Of a DNA stretch of 64,000 nucleotides, positions 41,813 through 54,120 are shown piece after piece; the first letter of the stretch is position 1, and every line of letters begins with the position of its first letter. Under the pieces are notes generated by a model. It did not search any database, was not told the DNA's origin, and saw nothing but the letters and a program-made list of their open reading frames with translations. This stretch comes from Vanilla planifolia (taxonomy: Eukaryota; Streptophyta; Magnoliopsida; Asparagales; Orchidaceae), in assembly GCA_023846275.1 (NCBI GenBank), contig JAIUJO010000071.1:2025846-2089845 (forward strand), read 5' to 3'. A program made the position numbers and the translations under genes.

Positions 41813-42789
41813 TTTGTGATTGGATTTGTCTATAGTCTCCAGGAGATTGATTGACGAGAGACGCTGCGGTGTAGGGTGCTTAGGCGCCATGCGTGTTTCG
41901 AGATGGGCGTTCCCACTGGCACGCTACCTGGAAGCCCAGAGGAGAGCTACTCTGGTGTGACTGGGGTGATTGTGGTTGGTCGGAGTCTGGGACTGAGAGT
42001 GCCTTTCCACCCTACATTGTTATGCTGTATTCCTATACTTTTGCTATTATCCTTCTCTTGCATGTGAGTTTTTACTAGCTGTCTTTCCTACTGGGCGTAG
42101 CTCATTCCTTTTTATCTATATTTTTCCAGTGGCTCGGCAGACTTGACGCCACCCAGCTTTAGGTGGGATCGTGATCAGTAGGCTAGTGGAGGAGATCTGA
42201 TCTGTGATTATCCGAGACATTCTGGTTAGTTGATTGTTGCTGTTGGATGTATTCAGTGAGACTGTTATTTTTATGTCTTGTATTATGTGATGGTGATTCT
42301 GACTTATGTATCTAGTTGGATGATATTGTATTTATTGGACTTGGATCTTATTCTTGTGATGTGATGTAGTTTCCATTCACTGTTTTACTTTATTGTCTTG
42401 GTGGTATAGTGTGTGGAGTGCCATATTTTATCTGAGGATGTTATGTATTTTATTTTTGATGGTGAGGTCATTACATGACTATGGAACTTAACCGTGGGGG
42501 TTCAGACTTCTATTAGACTGGTTCTCCTATCGGTATGGGTTAGGAGTATTGGGTCTAGCAGGAGTAACATTGCGCGAGTCCATTTGTTAATTCAGGAGTC
42601 ATGAACCTGATTTGACGGTGTACCCGGGAGATGGGATCCACATTGTTAAGGAAAGTAGGTGTGTAATGATGTGTTATATCCTATGTTTTTCGTAGGCTAC
42701 TCAGGTTGGTATGGGACGATCTGAGCTGTCTATATGTAAAAAAAAAAATTGTATGCCAAAAATCAGCCTAGGAAAAATGGGGTGTAACA

Positions 42790-42794
42790 AATTT
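42790..42794. repeat. Right target-site duplication (AATTT) of the solo LTR
   Basis: Identical to 39,713-39,717. Removing the LTR and one copy restores a continuous inverted module E reading roughly 'ttctcataaattttatctca'. Confidence 0.9.
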
Positions 42795-43235
42795 TATCTC
42801 ACTTCTACTTCTTTTAAACTTTGATTTGGTTGTATTCCTTTGTAATGCTAAATATCTTCTAATGTTACAATAACATCGCAGAGATTTGGTTATATTATAT
42901 TACTTTATTTTATTTAATTTAAAATTTAAAATATATACTTATATTAAAACAAAAAAATATTATTATTTATAATTATTTAATTTGTAATTCATTATAATTC
43001 TAAATGAGGTCTAATAAGGACTAAACAAATGGGAACTAGACCATTCTCGATGAGTAATGTCTAATTTAATATTCACTTCAATACTTATATCAATTTTTCT
43101 ATAGCTTTTGTAATACTTTATGAGACAGTATGATTAGTATATTGGAAGTAACTTTCACAAATAATTTATTTCAATTCTTCAAGTTTTTCTCTTTCATTTG
43201 GTTATAACACAATGCAACTCTAAATCTCTCTTTAT
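42790..43235 (-). repeat. Satellite array, inverted block 1 (right part)
   Basis: This is the rest of the inverted block after the LTR. 'aactttgatttggttgtatt' is the E/D border reversed. 'aaattctaaatgaggtct'-like sequence near 42,998 is module B reversed, and 'ctttatgagacagtatgatt' near 43,110 is module A reversed. It ends within D reversed ('aactctaaatctctcttt'). At about 43,232-43,238 the array switches back to forward module A ('cgaccctcgattgtcaaatc'). Confidence 0.85.
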
Positions 43236-46200
43236 TCGACCCTCGATTGTCAAATCAAGTACAAATGAGAATATCTCATAAAATTTACAAAAATTTTAGA
43301 TAATGAGAATTTAAAAATATAGAAATAATTATTTAATTATATAAAGCACTTGGATATGACTGAAATGAAGTTTAACTTTCTCATTTATCAAATTAAGTAC
43401 TTGTTAAGTTGATGCATAAAATGTTTAAAAATTATAGAGATTAAAATATTTAAAAATGTTCAAATGCACTTAATTAGAAAAAGCTCACCAAGGTTAGTTC
43501 AACAATATTTGTTTCATTAAGAGTAGATTTTGCTTACAATTACTGTAAATTACTCTTGTAAATAAAGCTAAATTATTATTTAGTATTGTCTCAAAATTAA
43601 GTAAATATATATTGAAGTAGAAATAAGATAATTTCTAGTAATGTAATACATTATAATGAAAGAATTGTAACGATCAAACAAAAGATTTAGACCTTCTGAG
43701 CAATATAACGAAATGAAAAGGAAAAATTTTAAAAATCAGATCAATTTTTAAGGAAAAATTTACTTACATGACAAAAAGTGATCGAGCATAACATTCTTAA
43801 TCATCAATTCTGATAAGAATTTAAATCTCATAAGCTTGCCAAAACCTAAGACAATAAAATATTTTGAAATATTAAAACAAAATATTTAATTATGTACATC
43901 TCGTAGAGATTATTCCAATACCTTTGTTTCATCTCCATCAAAAATTATCTTGAACTATAAAAAATTACTAAATTAAATAATAATTAATAATAATAAAGTA
44001 TTAATTTGAAATGATCTAAATATATATTGAAGTTAAAATGGCAAAAATTGAATTAATGAACTTTATCCAAATCAAAGAAATTTAGGGGTCACATGAAGGG
44101 AGAATAAGAGTATCACAACAATATAGCATATGAAAAAATTTGGAAGAAATGAAAAAATATTGTTTTGAAAAGTTGGATTCCATCAAGAAATTAAGCATAA
44201 CATCGTCAATCATTAAAATAAGGCACAATAAAAAATATTATAAAGTATGCCAGAAGCAAAGAAAAAAATTAAAAAACAAATGATTTGTCAAGGTAAAATA
44301 ACAAAAATAATAATGAATTTTTCCTTTAATATTATATGTATAAATTTTAAAGTTAAAAAGAGATTAATTGAAGTAATATAATAAAATAAAATAAAAAATT
44401 TGTAAATGTCACATGAGAGGAGATTTAGTATTAAATAGTTTGAGAATTAATAAGATGAGTATTAAAAGATTGGCACATTTTAGAACACTTGAGATCTCAT
44501 GTAACATTTTTGATCACCATAAGTTATGCATCACAATATCTTATAAAAAGTATTAAAATTAAAAAAATTTAATTATAAAAAAATATAAAAAGAAATGTTT
44601 AATTGTATAAAGCTCATTGTGATGAGTCTAATGATATTTCCTTGATCTTGATTGGATATTATTTTTAATTTCTACAAATTACAAAATTAAATAATCATAA
44701 TAACACCCAATTATTATTTTTATGTTTGAGAAATATATATCAAAACTAAAAGAAGATTAATTGAAGGGAGTTAATGCAATAAAATAAAAATGTTGTAAAG
44801 ATCATGGGAGAGGAAATTTAAAGTTCCACAGCAATATAAAAAAATGAAAATTAGAATTAATGAGATAAATTATGTAATGATAGTTGTATTCATAGAAACT
44901 AAGAAGGTCACTTATAACATTGTTTATTGTAAAATCAATACAATCAAAATGTGTTGTAAAGCATGCTAAAACCCTAAAAAAAAATATTACAAATTAAAAA
45001 AACTAAATATTTAATTTTATAAAAATCGTTAAGGTTAGTCCATTTACATTTCTTTTTGACTCAATCACATCACATTTAGAATTATTGCTAAAACATTTTA
45101 AATTTAATATTAAAGTTGAAATGAGAAAACTTGATGGAATTTATTATAACTAAATGAAACACATACAAAAGCCACAAAGAGGACTTTTGGAGTTACATAC
45201 TTATATAACCAAATTAACTAAAATGTTTTAAGAAATGAGAATAATTGTACGACAAATATGCATTCAAATTTATGTAGAATATCAAGCACAACATCATCGA
45301 TCATAAAGGGTGAAAAAACCTTAGAAAATAAAAATATTTTAAAATTTTAAAAAGAATAATTAATTGGATAGAGCTTGTTGAGATGTGTGTAGCAATGTTT
45401 GTTTTCCTTGAAATTTGACCTCGTTAAAAATTACCGAAATAAATAAGCATAAAAAATGAAATTTTTTTTTAATATTAAGTAAATATATATTAGAATTAGA
45501 ATGAGATAAAGTAAAAAAATAAAATATAGGAAAATCAAAACAAGAAAAGGCCACATGAGAAAGGATTTAGAGTTACATCTTAATATAGCCAAACAAAAGT
45601 GAAATATTTCTAAAAATGTCATTAATTATATACAAATTTCCATTCGAAGAATCTATGGAGATGAAGTTTCACATCTTCGATTATCAAATTATGTATGAAC
45701 CAAAATTATTAGTAAAGTATTCCAAAAACTTCAAAAAATCCAAAAAAATTTAAAATAAAAATGTAATAGCATTCAACTACTCTAGAAAAGTTCAACAATG
45801 TTTATTTTATACTAATTACGCTCATTTGGAATGACTATGACTTATAAAATTAAATAAGAATATATAATACCAAACTATTATCACACTGTGATGAAAATAT
45901 TTAATAAAGCCGAAAATGAGATAAATTGAAAAATGACAATAATATCAATCAAAGTAATGTAAGTGCCACTTCAGAGAAGATTTAGAGTTAGATACCAATG
46001 GAGGCAAACAAAAGCAAAAACTTTGAAGAAGTGTGATTGATTGTACTTAAAAATTGCAAGCAAAGATACTAAAGAGCTTAAACAGAACATCCTCGATCAT
46101 CAAATCTAGTACAAATCTAAATTTGTTGCAAAGCCTACCAAAATCTAAAAAAAAAGTACTAAAAAAAATGAATTTTTAATTGGATTAAAATCATCGAGCA

Positions 46201-47869
46201 AGTCCAATGACATTTGTTTCAACTTGATCAAACCTTGTTTGGAACAATTTTTAATAACTTTTGTAAAAAAGCTAAAGTAATAATAAAATATTATTTTATC
46301 TTTATGTTAATATGTATCGATGCTAAAATGAGATAAATTGACTTGATCTAATAAAACCAAAAAAATGAGGTAATGGTCACATGACGAGAATAAAAGTTAA
46401 AATAACAAAATAAGCAACTCAAAAGCAAAACATTTTAAGAAATACAATAGTTTATATAGGAAAGTTGTATTCAAATAAATAAGGAGATTGAGTGTAACAT
46501 AAGCAAACTTCAACTATGCCACAAGTAGAAATTTGTCATGAAGTACGCCAAAATAAAAAGAAATAAATTATTTAAAAAAATAAAAAATATATTTATTAAT
46601 AATTTATAACTGATTGAGATGAGTCCAACTACTTTTATTAAATGAGATTAAATAATTATAAATTGTTATCGAAATTTTAAATATGTATATTAAAGTTGAA
46701 ATAAGATAAATAGAAGTAATGTAATATAATAAATTAAAAGCAAGGTATCGATCTTGTGATAGTAGAATTAGATTAACACAATTATATAGTAAAACTTTCC
46801 AAGATAGTATCGAGATGGAGTGTAACAACCATAATTAGGTAATCAAATATGAAATAAATGCCTTGAAAAGCTTTCCAAAGCCCTATAAAAATATGTGATA
46901 ATATTAGAAATAATATTTAACTTAATGCAGTTCATCAAGATGAGTTTAATGAAATTTGTTTCATGTTAAATAGATATAGAAAAAAATATTTACATAAAGA
47001 GCTCATGTAGATGAGTACAACATGTTTTGTCATCTCCATTGGAACTTGTTTGGAAATAATACAAATAACAAATAATAAATAATAATAATTTTTATTTTAC
47101 TTTTAAATAAAAAATAATTTAAGATAAAATAAGAGAAATTAAAGAAATAAGGTACAACGAATTGAAAGATATATAAACGTCACACACGAGGGCAGTTGAA
47201 GTTTCATAGTCATATAATATAATTAAAGCAAAATATTTGAAGAAATGAGGTAAATTATACATCAAATTTACATTACAAGACATTATGAAGATCACATGTA
47301 ACATTCTTGATCATTTAATAATCTATGAATCAAAATAACTTGAAAAGAATGCCAAAGCAATAAAATAAAACATTTAAAATATAAAAATGATTTTTTTATG
47401 ATGCTCATTTTAATGAGTCCATCAACAATTGCTTCGTCTTGCTCAAACGTCACTTGGAATTAATTCAATTTAGCAAATTAAATAAGAATAAATACTTATA
47501 AATTATTCTTTTTAATTTAAGTAGAAATATATTAAAGTTGAAATCATATAAATTGAATCAATAAAATAACACTTATTAAAAGTGGTGTAAAATTCACATG
47601 AGACAAAATTTAGAATTACATAGTAATACATTGAAATCAAAGAAAAATTTTTGAAAATATGGGATAAATTAAAATGAAAGGTTTCATTCTAAGGTATGAA
47701 AGTGAAAAGTGAAATATCTTCAATTTGTAAATCTGATATGAATAAAAATATATCATCAAATTGAAAATACTTTTAAAAGTATTTTAAGTTATAAAAATAA
47801 AAATTTAATTGAACATACTTCTTTGAGAAGAGCCTAACAACATTTGTTTCAACCTAATCAATTTGCATT
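43236..47869 (+). repeat. Degenerate ~400-bp tandem satellite, forward block 2a
   Basis: Forward units again: A boxes near 43,240, 43,793, 44,505, 45,290, 46,090, 46,497, 46,830 and 47,300, and a good B module near 46,200 ('agtccaatgacatttgtttc'). Around 46,930-47,060 module B occurs twice in succession, a local expansion. Open frames of 60-74 codons on the minus strand are within repeat modules and show no recognisable domain. Confidence 0.88.
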
Positions 47870-48507
47870 GTCGACACCTAGCGATAATGCATCGTTTGGT
47901 GGCAAAAAATAGTAAGTATTTCTAATGAGTTTGAACAAATTTTTAGAATTCCGAAAGCTGATGCTCATGTTTGTGGGATAACTTAAAGTAGAAGATAAGT
48001 AAATGTCATTTATCATTGTTCATCTTGGTTTGAGTAAAAAATCATGAAGGGATATATTTTTAAATAAAATTTAGATATTTAAGCTTTACTTTAACTAGAA
48101 TGTTAAACTTCACATAAACAATTTTTACAAGGCACATAAATTAAATTTCCTTTAAATTAATCATCAATGTAAAATATTAGGTTCGACAATGTTAATCTAT
48201 TCTCCTTGAAAATCTTAAGAATCATTTTATTTTTTATCACATCTTTGTATTGTCTTAATAACCTTTACAAAACTATGTTATAATTGAAATAATTATTTAG
48301 TTGAAATAATACAAATTAAAATAATAATAAAAGATGAATTGACTTCCAAGGAATATTAACCAAGTGATTCATTAGTGCCACAAACACACTAGCTGTCATT
48401 AACAGGTAAGGAATGCTAGTCTCGAAAATAGTTGATAATTCTAGTAAATTTAGTAGGTTGTCAAATTAAGGTATTAGTGTTGTACCTACATATCAAGTAT
48501 TTAAAAT
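47870..48507. other. Second unrelated ~0.64-kb insert of unknown origin
   Basis: The satellite breaks off inside module B ('catttgtttcaacctaatc', ending near 47,862) and resumes in module A ('aactgtaacatctccaatca', about 48,520). The sequence between shows none of the satellite phrases. It opens with an atypical GC-containing stretch ('tgtcgacacctagcgataat') and later has 'gccacaaacacactagctgt'. It also contains a small direct repeat of 'ttgaaataat' near 48,283 and 48,301. No open frame worth calling, no clear terminal repeats and no target duplication were found. The flanks are not in continuous phase (B to A, lacking C, D and E), so the insertion replaced satellite or came with a deletion. 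It does not obviously resemble the insert at 20,092-20,700. A fragment of a transposable element is the most likely explanation. Confidence 0.65.
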
Positions 48508-49408
48508 TTTAACATCTTCAACTGTAACATCTCCAATCATCAAATTGTTAGGAATCTAAATGCATCCTAAAGCCAACCAAAATGTTAGAAAGTAAAAACT
48601 CTAAAGATGCAAAAATGAATATTTAACATGTTTAAGCTTTTGATGATGAGTCAAATAATATTTGTTCCAACTTGATCAGACCTCTTTTAAAATTTTATAA
48701 ATTACTATTGTAAATAAGTAAAAATAATAATAAATTATTATTAGAATATTAGGTTAATATATTTTAAAGCTTAAATTACATAAATTGTTTAACATAATAT
48801 AGCTAGATGAAAGATATGTAATTGTCACATGAGAAGAGAATTAGGGCTACATAGTAATTTAAACAAACCAAATAAAAAATTCAATGAAATGAGACAAATT
48901 GTACGTGAAAGTTATGTTCCATGATACTAATGTAAATGAGTCTAACATTCCAAATTATTAAATCATGTAAAAATTGGAATGTCTCCTAGAGCAAGCCAGA
49001 CTCTTAGTAAATAAAATATTTAAAAATATAAAAATAAATATTTAATTAGATTTACTACATGAAGGTGAGTCCAACCACATTTGTTTATTTCAATCAGTGC
49101 ATTTCAAATTATAGTGAATTACGAATGTAAATAATAACAAATAATATCAAAGTATTCTTTTAGTACTTAATAAATATATTTTATAGTTTAAATATGTTAA
49201 ATTGAATCTATGTAACAAACAAATGTAAAATTGGTATAAAATCACATAATAAGATATTTATCATTACATAGTAATCACACAAAATAAATGAAAAAAAATT
49301 TAGGAGATTTGATAAATTGTACAAGAATGTTGCTTTCCATGATATTAAAGAGATCAAGTGAAACATCTTCAATCTTCAGACATTGTAGTAATTGAATGGT
49401 CTCATAAA
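48508..49408 (+). repeat. Degenerate ~400-bp tandem satellite, forward block 2b
   Basis: About two to two and a half forward units, with A boxes near 48,523, 48,938 and 49,360 and B modules near 48,645 and 49,068 ('gagtccaaccacatttg'). The block ends after a module A 'ggtctcataaa' phrase; the inverted 'ttgcttcaatttatct' follows at once at about 49,409. Confidence 0.87.
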
Positions 49409-52400
49409 TTGCTTCAATTTATCTATTTTTAGATTTAATATATATTTAATTATTATAAAACTAATTTTATGATTTATGGTTATTTACTTTGGTAAATTAT
49501 AGTAATGCCAAATGAGGCCTAATTTAGAGGAAATAAATGTCATTGGTCTTGTCTAAACATGGTCTATCTAGCAAGATATTCAATTTTTATATTTTTTTAA
49601 TTATTTTTATTTTCAATATTTTTGGTATGGTTTGATAAGTTTTTTCATTCATAACTAATCTAATGGTCATATAGTTCAAGCAAGATCTTCTAAGTATTTT
49701 GGAATGTAATGTTTCACATCAATTTTTATCATTACCTAAAATTTTTATAATTAATTTGGTTTATTCTAATTTTTCTCAATATATCTCATTTTAGCTTTAA
49801 AATATATATGCTCAATACTAAAAATAGTAATTTATTATTATAAACGATTATTGGTTTTGCAGTTTAATGTAATTATAAACGAGGTCTAATTAATTCAAAA
49901 TAGAGATCATTGACCTCATCTCGGAGAGCTTTATCTAATAAAAAATTAATTTTTTTATTTCTAATTGTTTTCCATAATTTCATTTTAGCACACTTTGTGC
50001 AGCATTTTAGTTTGTGCATTTTTCATTGATCGAGTCTGATACCTTTAATTTCCATAGTATCTTGAAACACAACTTTCCAATAAAATTTAGCACTTTTTAG
50101 TTCTTTTCACATTAAATTGGACATTTAAATACGTAACTCTACTCTCATCTCTTATGAATTTTACATTGCCATGATTTTGTTATATTACATTGCTTCAATT
50201 AATCTCATTTTGGATTTAATATAAATTTATATAAAATAAAAATAAAAATTTATTAATATTTACACTTTTAATTTTTATAATTTAAAGTAATTCCAAACTA
50301 GGTCCATTAAGATGAAACAAAAGTTGTTGGACTAGTCTCAATGAGCTCTATCTTATAAAATATTTTTTAATATTTAAAATATATATATATTTTTTTATTT
50401 TAGCACATTTACTGAGAATATTTAAAATATATATATATTTTTTTTATTTTAGCACATTTACTGAGACAATTTAATTGTTACTTTCTTTTACATTCAAGAA
50501 TACTATATCGATCTTCTTATTATCTTGTAATGCAACACTCCTATGTAATTTAACTCATTTGTAAAATTTTTTTCATTAAGTTTTTGGTTTTACTACATAA
50601 ATCTAAATCTATTTTCATGTGACCTTTATATCTCTTTTATTTAATTATATTATATTATTTCAACTGATTACATTTTAGTTTCAATATATATTTTATTAAT
50701 GTTAAAATATTACTTTATTAATATTTATTCTTATTTATTTTGGGTAATAAAAAATACTCATTTCCATATTTTTAAATATTTAAGTTTATAAGGCTTTGGC
50801 TTGCTTTATGAGATATTTTTATTTGTATGTGGTTTAATGATTAAGGTTATTTCATTCAAGCTCCTTTTTATATCGTAATGAAACCTTTTCATGTAATTTA
50901 TATCATTTCATCAAATTTTTTGTTTCAATTTTTTATTATGTTGTAATTATAAATCGTTTCTATTGTGACTTTCATATTGTTTTGATTTCCTTATTTTATA
51001 TAATAATTATGTATTATTTATGCTTCTTTATTTTGGAATTTTATTGTAATTCCAAACATGGTTTGATGGACACAAAGCAAACTTTGTTAGACTCCTCTGA
51101 AAGAGTTCTGTTCAAATAAACATTTATTTGTTTATTTTCAAATATTTTACTCTCAAGGGTTTGGCATGCTCTATATGTCATTTCAATTTGTATCTAATTT
51201 TTTTATATAAGATGTTACACTTGTCCTCCTTAGTATCTAGGAATGTAACTTTTTGATATAATTTATCTATTTTATGCTAATTGTACTCTTTAACTTTGAT
51301 GAATTTGTATGTAACTCTAAATATGTTTTCGTATGACCTCTACATCACCTTGATTTTGTTATATTATATTCTTTAATTTCTCATGTTTGTGCTTTAATAT
51401 ACAATAACTCAATATTAAAACTATAACTTGTTATCATTTATACATATTTTCTTTGATAACTCATAATAATTTCATACAAGGTCTAATGGAGTTGAAATAA
51501 AAGTGGTTAGAGCCACCTTCATGAGCTTTACAAAATTATATATTCAATTTTATATGTTTAAATATTTTCTTTTATAAGACTTTTGCAAACTTTATGAGAC
51601 ATTTTGTTTCATATTTATTTTCATGATTTCTGGTCAAACTTTGTGGTATTTCTAAATACAAAATTTATATGCAATTTATCCCTTCTCTTATAATTTTCTT
51701 TTTCAATTATGTTATATTATATTGATTAAATTTACCTTCTTTTTTTTAATATATTTTGGATAATATTAAAATAATGATTATTAATCTTTATGATAATTTA
51801 TTTTCTTATTTTCCAAAATAGTGATTAATCATTCATTCGACTCATCTCAAAGGGCCTTGTCAACTTAAATAGTAACTTTTATATTTTTTTTTAAAACAAA
51901 TCTATCATTTTGGCATGGTTTGTGAGATATATTTGTTTGTAAATTATTTGATGATCATTAACAACACACTAGATTTCTTGAATATCTTTGAATACAACAT
52001 TTCTATACAATTTATCTAAACTCCTCAATTTGCTTTTCTTTTTTTCATTAAATTATTAAATAACTCAAAATATTTTATCTTTTCTCCTTCATATGATTTT
52101 TTGTTTTATTATATTTTTTGAAATTTATCTAATTTTAGGTTTAATATGAATTTATTTAAAAATTAAAAAATAATGTATTATTATTCATGGTTATTTGCTT
52201 TTGCAATTTGTACAAATTCTAAGCATGGTCTAATCAAGATGAAACAATTGTCCTGAGAGTTGTGTCAATGAGCTTTATCTAATTAAATATTCATGTTTAA
52301 ACTTCATCTGGTTATGTTAAATTCTTTTAATTTATCTCAATTCTACTTTAATATATCTTTTCTTAATAATCAAATAATATATTATTATTCTTTACACTTA

Positions 52401-54120
52401 TTTGATTTTATAATTTGGAAAAATTCCAAACAAGTTCCAATAAATGTTAGGCAAACATCATTGGAATTGTCTCGATGATCTTATCTAATTGAAAATTTAT
52501 TCTTATATTTTTAAATAATTTTATTTTATAGAATTTTACACATCTTACAAGATATTTCAATTTATTTTCTGTTTGATAATTGCAAATGTTATAGTCAATA
52601 ACCTTGTATCTTGTAATATAACTTTTTTATGTAATTTATGTCATTCCATTAAATTTTTCTTTTTGATTTCATTAGATTACTATGTAACTCTACATCTACT
52701 CTCAAGTAACCTTCACATTGATTTGATTTTGTTATATTACGTTACTTTAATTCATCTTATTTTACCTTTAATGTAAATTTACCAAAGATTAAAAAATAAT
52801 TTATCAATACTTCTACTTTCTTTCTATGTTAATTTGTAGTAATTCAAAATGAGCTCCAATTAAGGAGAAAAAATAATCTTTGAATCTATCTAAATAAGAG
52901 CTATCAAAACAAATATTCATTTTAATGATTTAAAATTTTTTACTTTGATTTTTCAATGTTACACAAGACATTTTAATTCCAACTTGTTTTTTTTTGTCGA
53001 GGATGTTACATTCGACATCTTAATAACTTGGAATATGATAACCTTGTTATATTTTACCTTTATAAAATTGTGATCTTGTTATAATATATTGATTCAATTA
53101 TATAATTTTAGCTTTAATATATTTGTACCTAACATTAAAAAATAAATTAACTTTTACTTATTTATTTTTATTTAGTTTATTCATAGTAATTAAAATTGAG
53201 ATCCTATGGAGGGAAACTAATATTTTTTGACTAATCTGAATGACCTCTATTGAAGACTATACATTTCTTTTTTGAATATATATGTTTTTAGAAAATTTGT
53301 GGGCTTTATGAGACATTGTGATTTGTACCTGATTTGATGATCAAGGACTTTATACTTATTATCCCAAGCATCTTGCAATGTAACTTTAACATATAATTTT
53401 TTATAATTCTTAAATATTTCTCATTGGTTTGGACACATTACATGAAACTCTAAATTTCCTCTCATATAACATTTATATTTTCTTGTTTTAATTATATTTT
53501 ATTTCTTCAATTTATAATATTTTAGATTTAATATATTTTAACTTAATATTAAAATAATAACTTATTAATATTTATGCTTATTTATTATGATAATTCATAG
53601 TAATTCCAATTGTTGTCTAATTTTGAATAAATAAATGTCATTCGACTAAAGTGTTATACAAAAAAATATAGATTTTTAAAATTTTTTAAAAATTTTTAAG
53701 GAGTTTTTGTATGCATTACGAGTCATTTTTGTTTGTACCTTATTTTACATTTGGTAACATTACATTTTATCTCTTTAGTATCTTAGAATGCATCATTCTT
53801 GTAAACTTCCTTTCATTTTTCAATTTTGATTTTTTTAATTGCATTTTATCTATACTTCTTCTATTATGTGACATTTATATGGCCTTGATTTAGCTATAAT
53901 GCACTACTTGAACTTATGTCATTTTGGCTTTTACAAATATTCTCCTATTATTAAAACACTAACTTATTACTTTTATTTTTATTTACTTTTTTCATTCTCA
54001 ATATTCGATTATGATGGATAAAACATTATTGAAGTCATATTGATTAGACTTATCCAATTTAATATTCATCTTTTTAATATATTTTTAGTATTTTATTTTC
54101 AAGTATTTTTTATTTTTTTA
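49409..54120 (-). repeat. Satellite array, inverted block 2 (~4.7 kb)
   Basis: All units are reverse complemented: 'attgcttcaatttatct' (C reversed), 'taatgccaaatgaggcctaa' (B reversed), 'tttatgagacatttt'-type phrases (A reversed, for example near 51,590 and 53,310) and 'gtaactctaaatatgttttc' (D reversed, 51,312). About 12 units fit. The strand is T-rich. Open frames of 60-67 codons on the plus strand at 52,293, 52,573 and 53,711 mirror those found on the minus strand of forward blocks, as expected for chance frames in the same repeat. Confidence 0.88.
50369..50465. repeat. Recent 48/49-bp tandem duplication
   Basis: Copy 1 (50,369-50,416) and copy 2 (50,417-50,465) differ only by one base of length in a T run. 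Both contain 'ttttagcacatttactgag'. This near-identity stands out in an array where neighbouring units are heavily diverged. Confidence 0.93.

Larger units (their letters stand above)
39718..42789. mobile_element. Solo LTR, large plant Ty3/Gypsy-type retrotransposon (3,072 bp)
   Basis: Seen: the element starts TGTTATACCC and ends GGGTGTAACA, a near-perfect terminal inverted repeat with canonical TG...CA ends. It is flanked by a perfect 5-bp target duplication and interrupts a single inverted satellite unit in module E. It has no internal coding region and no second LTR, so it is a solo LTR, the usual product of recombination between the two LTRs of a full element. It is far richer in G+C than its surroundings, with dense CpG at about 39,960-40,400, 40,780-40,870 and 40,980-41,060. 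Parts: a probable U3 with a TATA-like box at 40,180; a 55-bp tandem duplication at 41,703-41,812; and a transcribed-type 3' region. Inferred: the ~3-kb length and the terminal sequence suit plant chromoviruses of the Del/Tekay group, but Tat/Athila-type elements also have long LTRs, so the clade is uncertain. Age: much younger than the satellite; it cannot be dated by LTR divergence because only one LTR remains. Element strand is not certain but is most likely plus. Confidence 0.88.

Noticed and set aside
40235-42078. Short open frames inside the solo LTR (61-64 codons)
   Set aside because: They are in a non-coding LTR, have no retroelement or host domains, and two overlap in different frames; GC-rich sequence simply has fewer stop codons.
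39718-42789. A CpG-rich gene promoter or exon with a gene nearby
   Set aside because: The boundaries coincide exactly with TG...CA ends and a 5-bp target duplication, and no coding sequence follows; a solo LTR explains the block fully.
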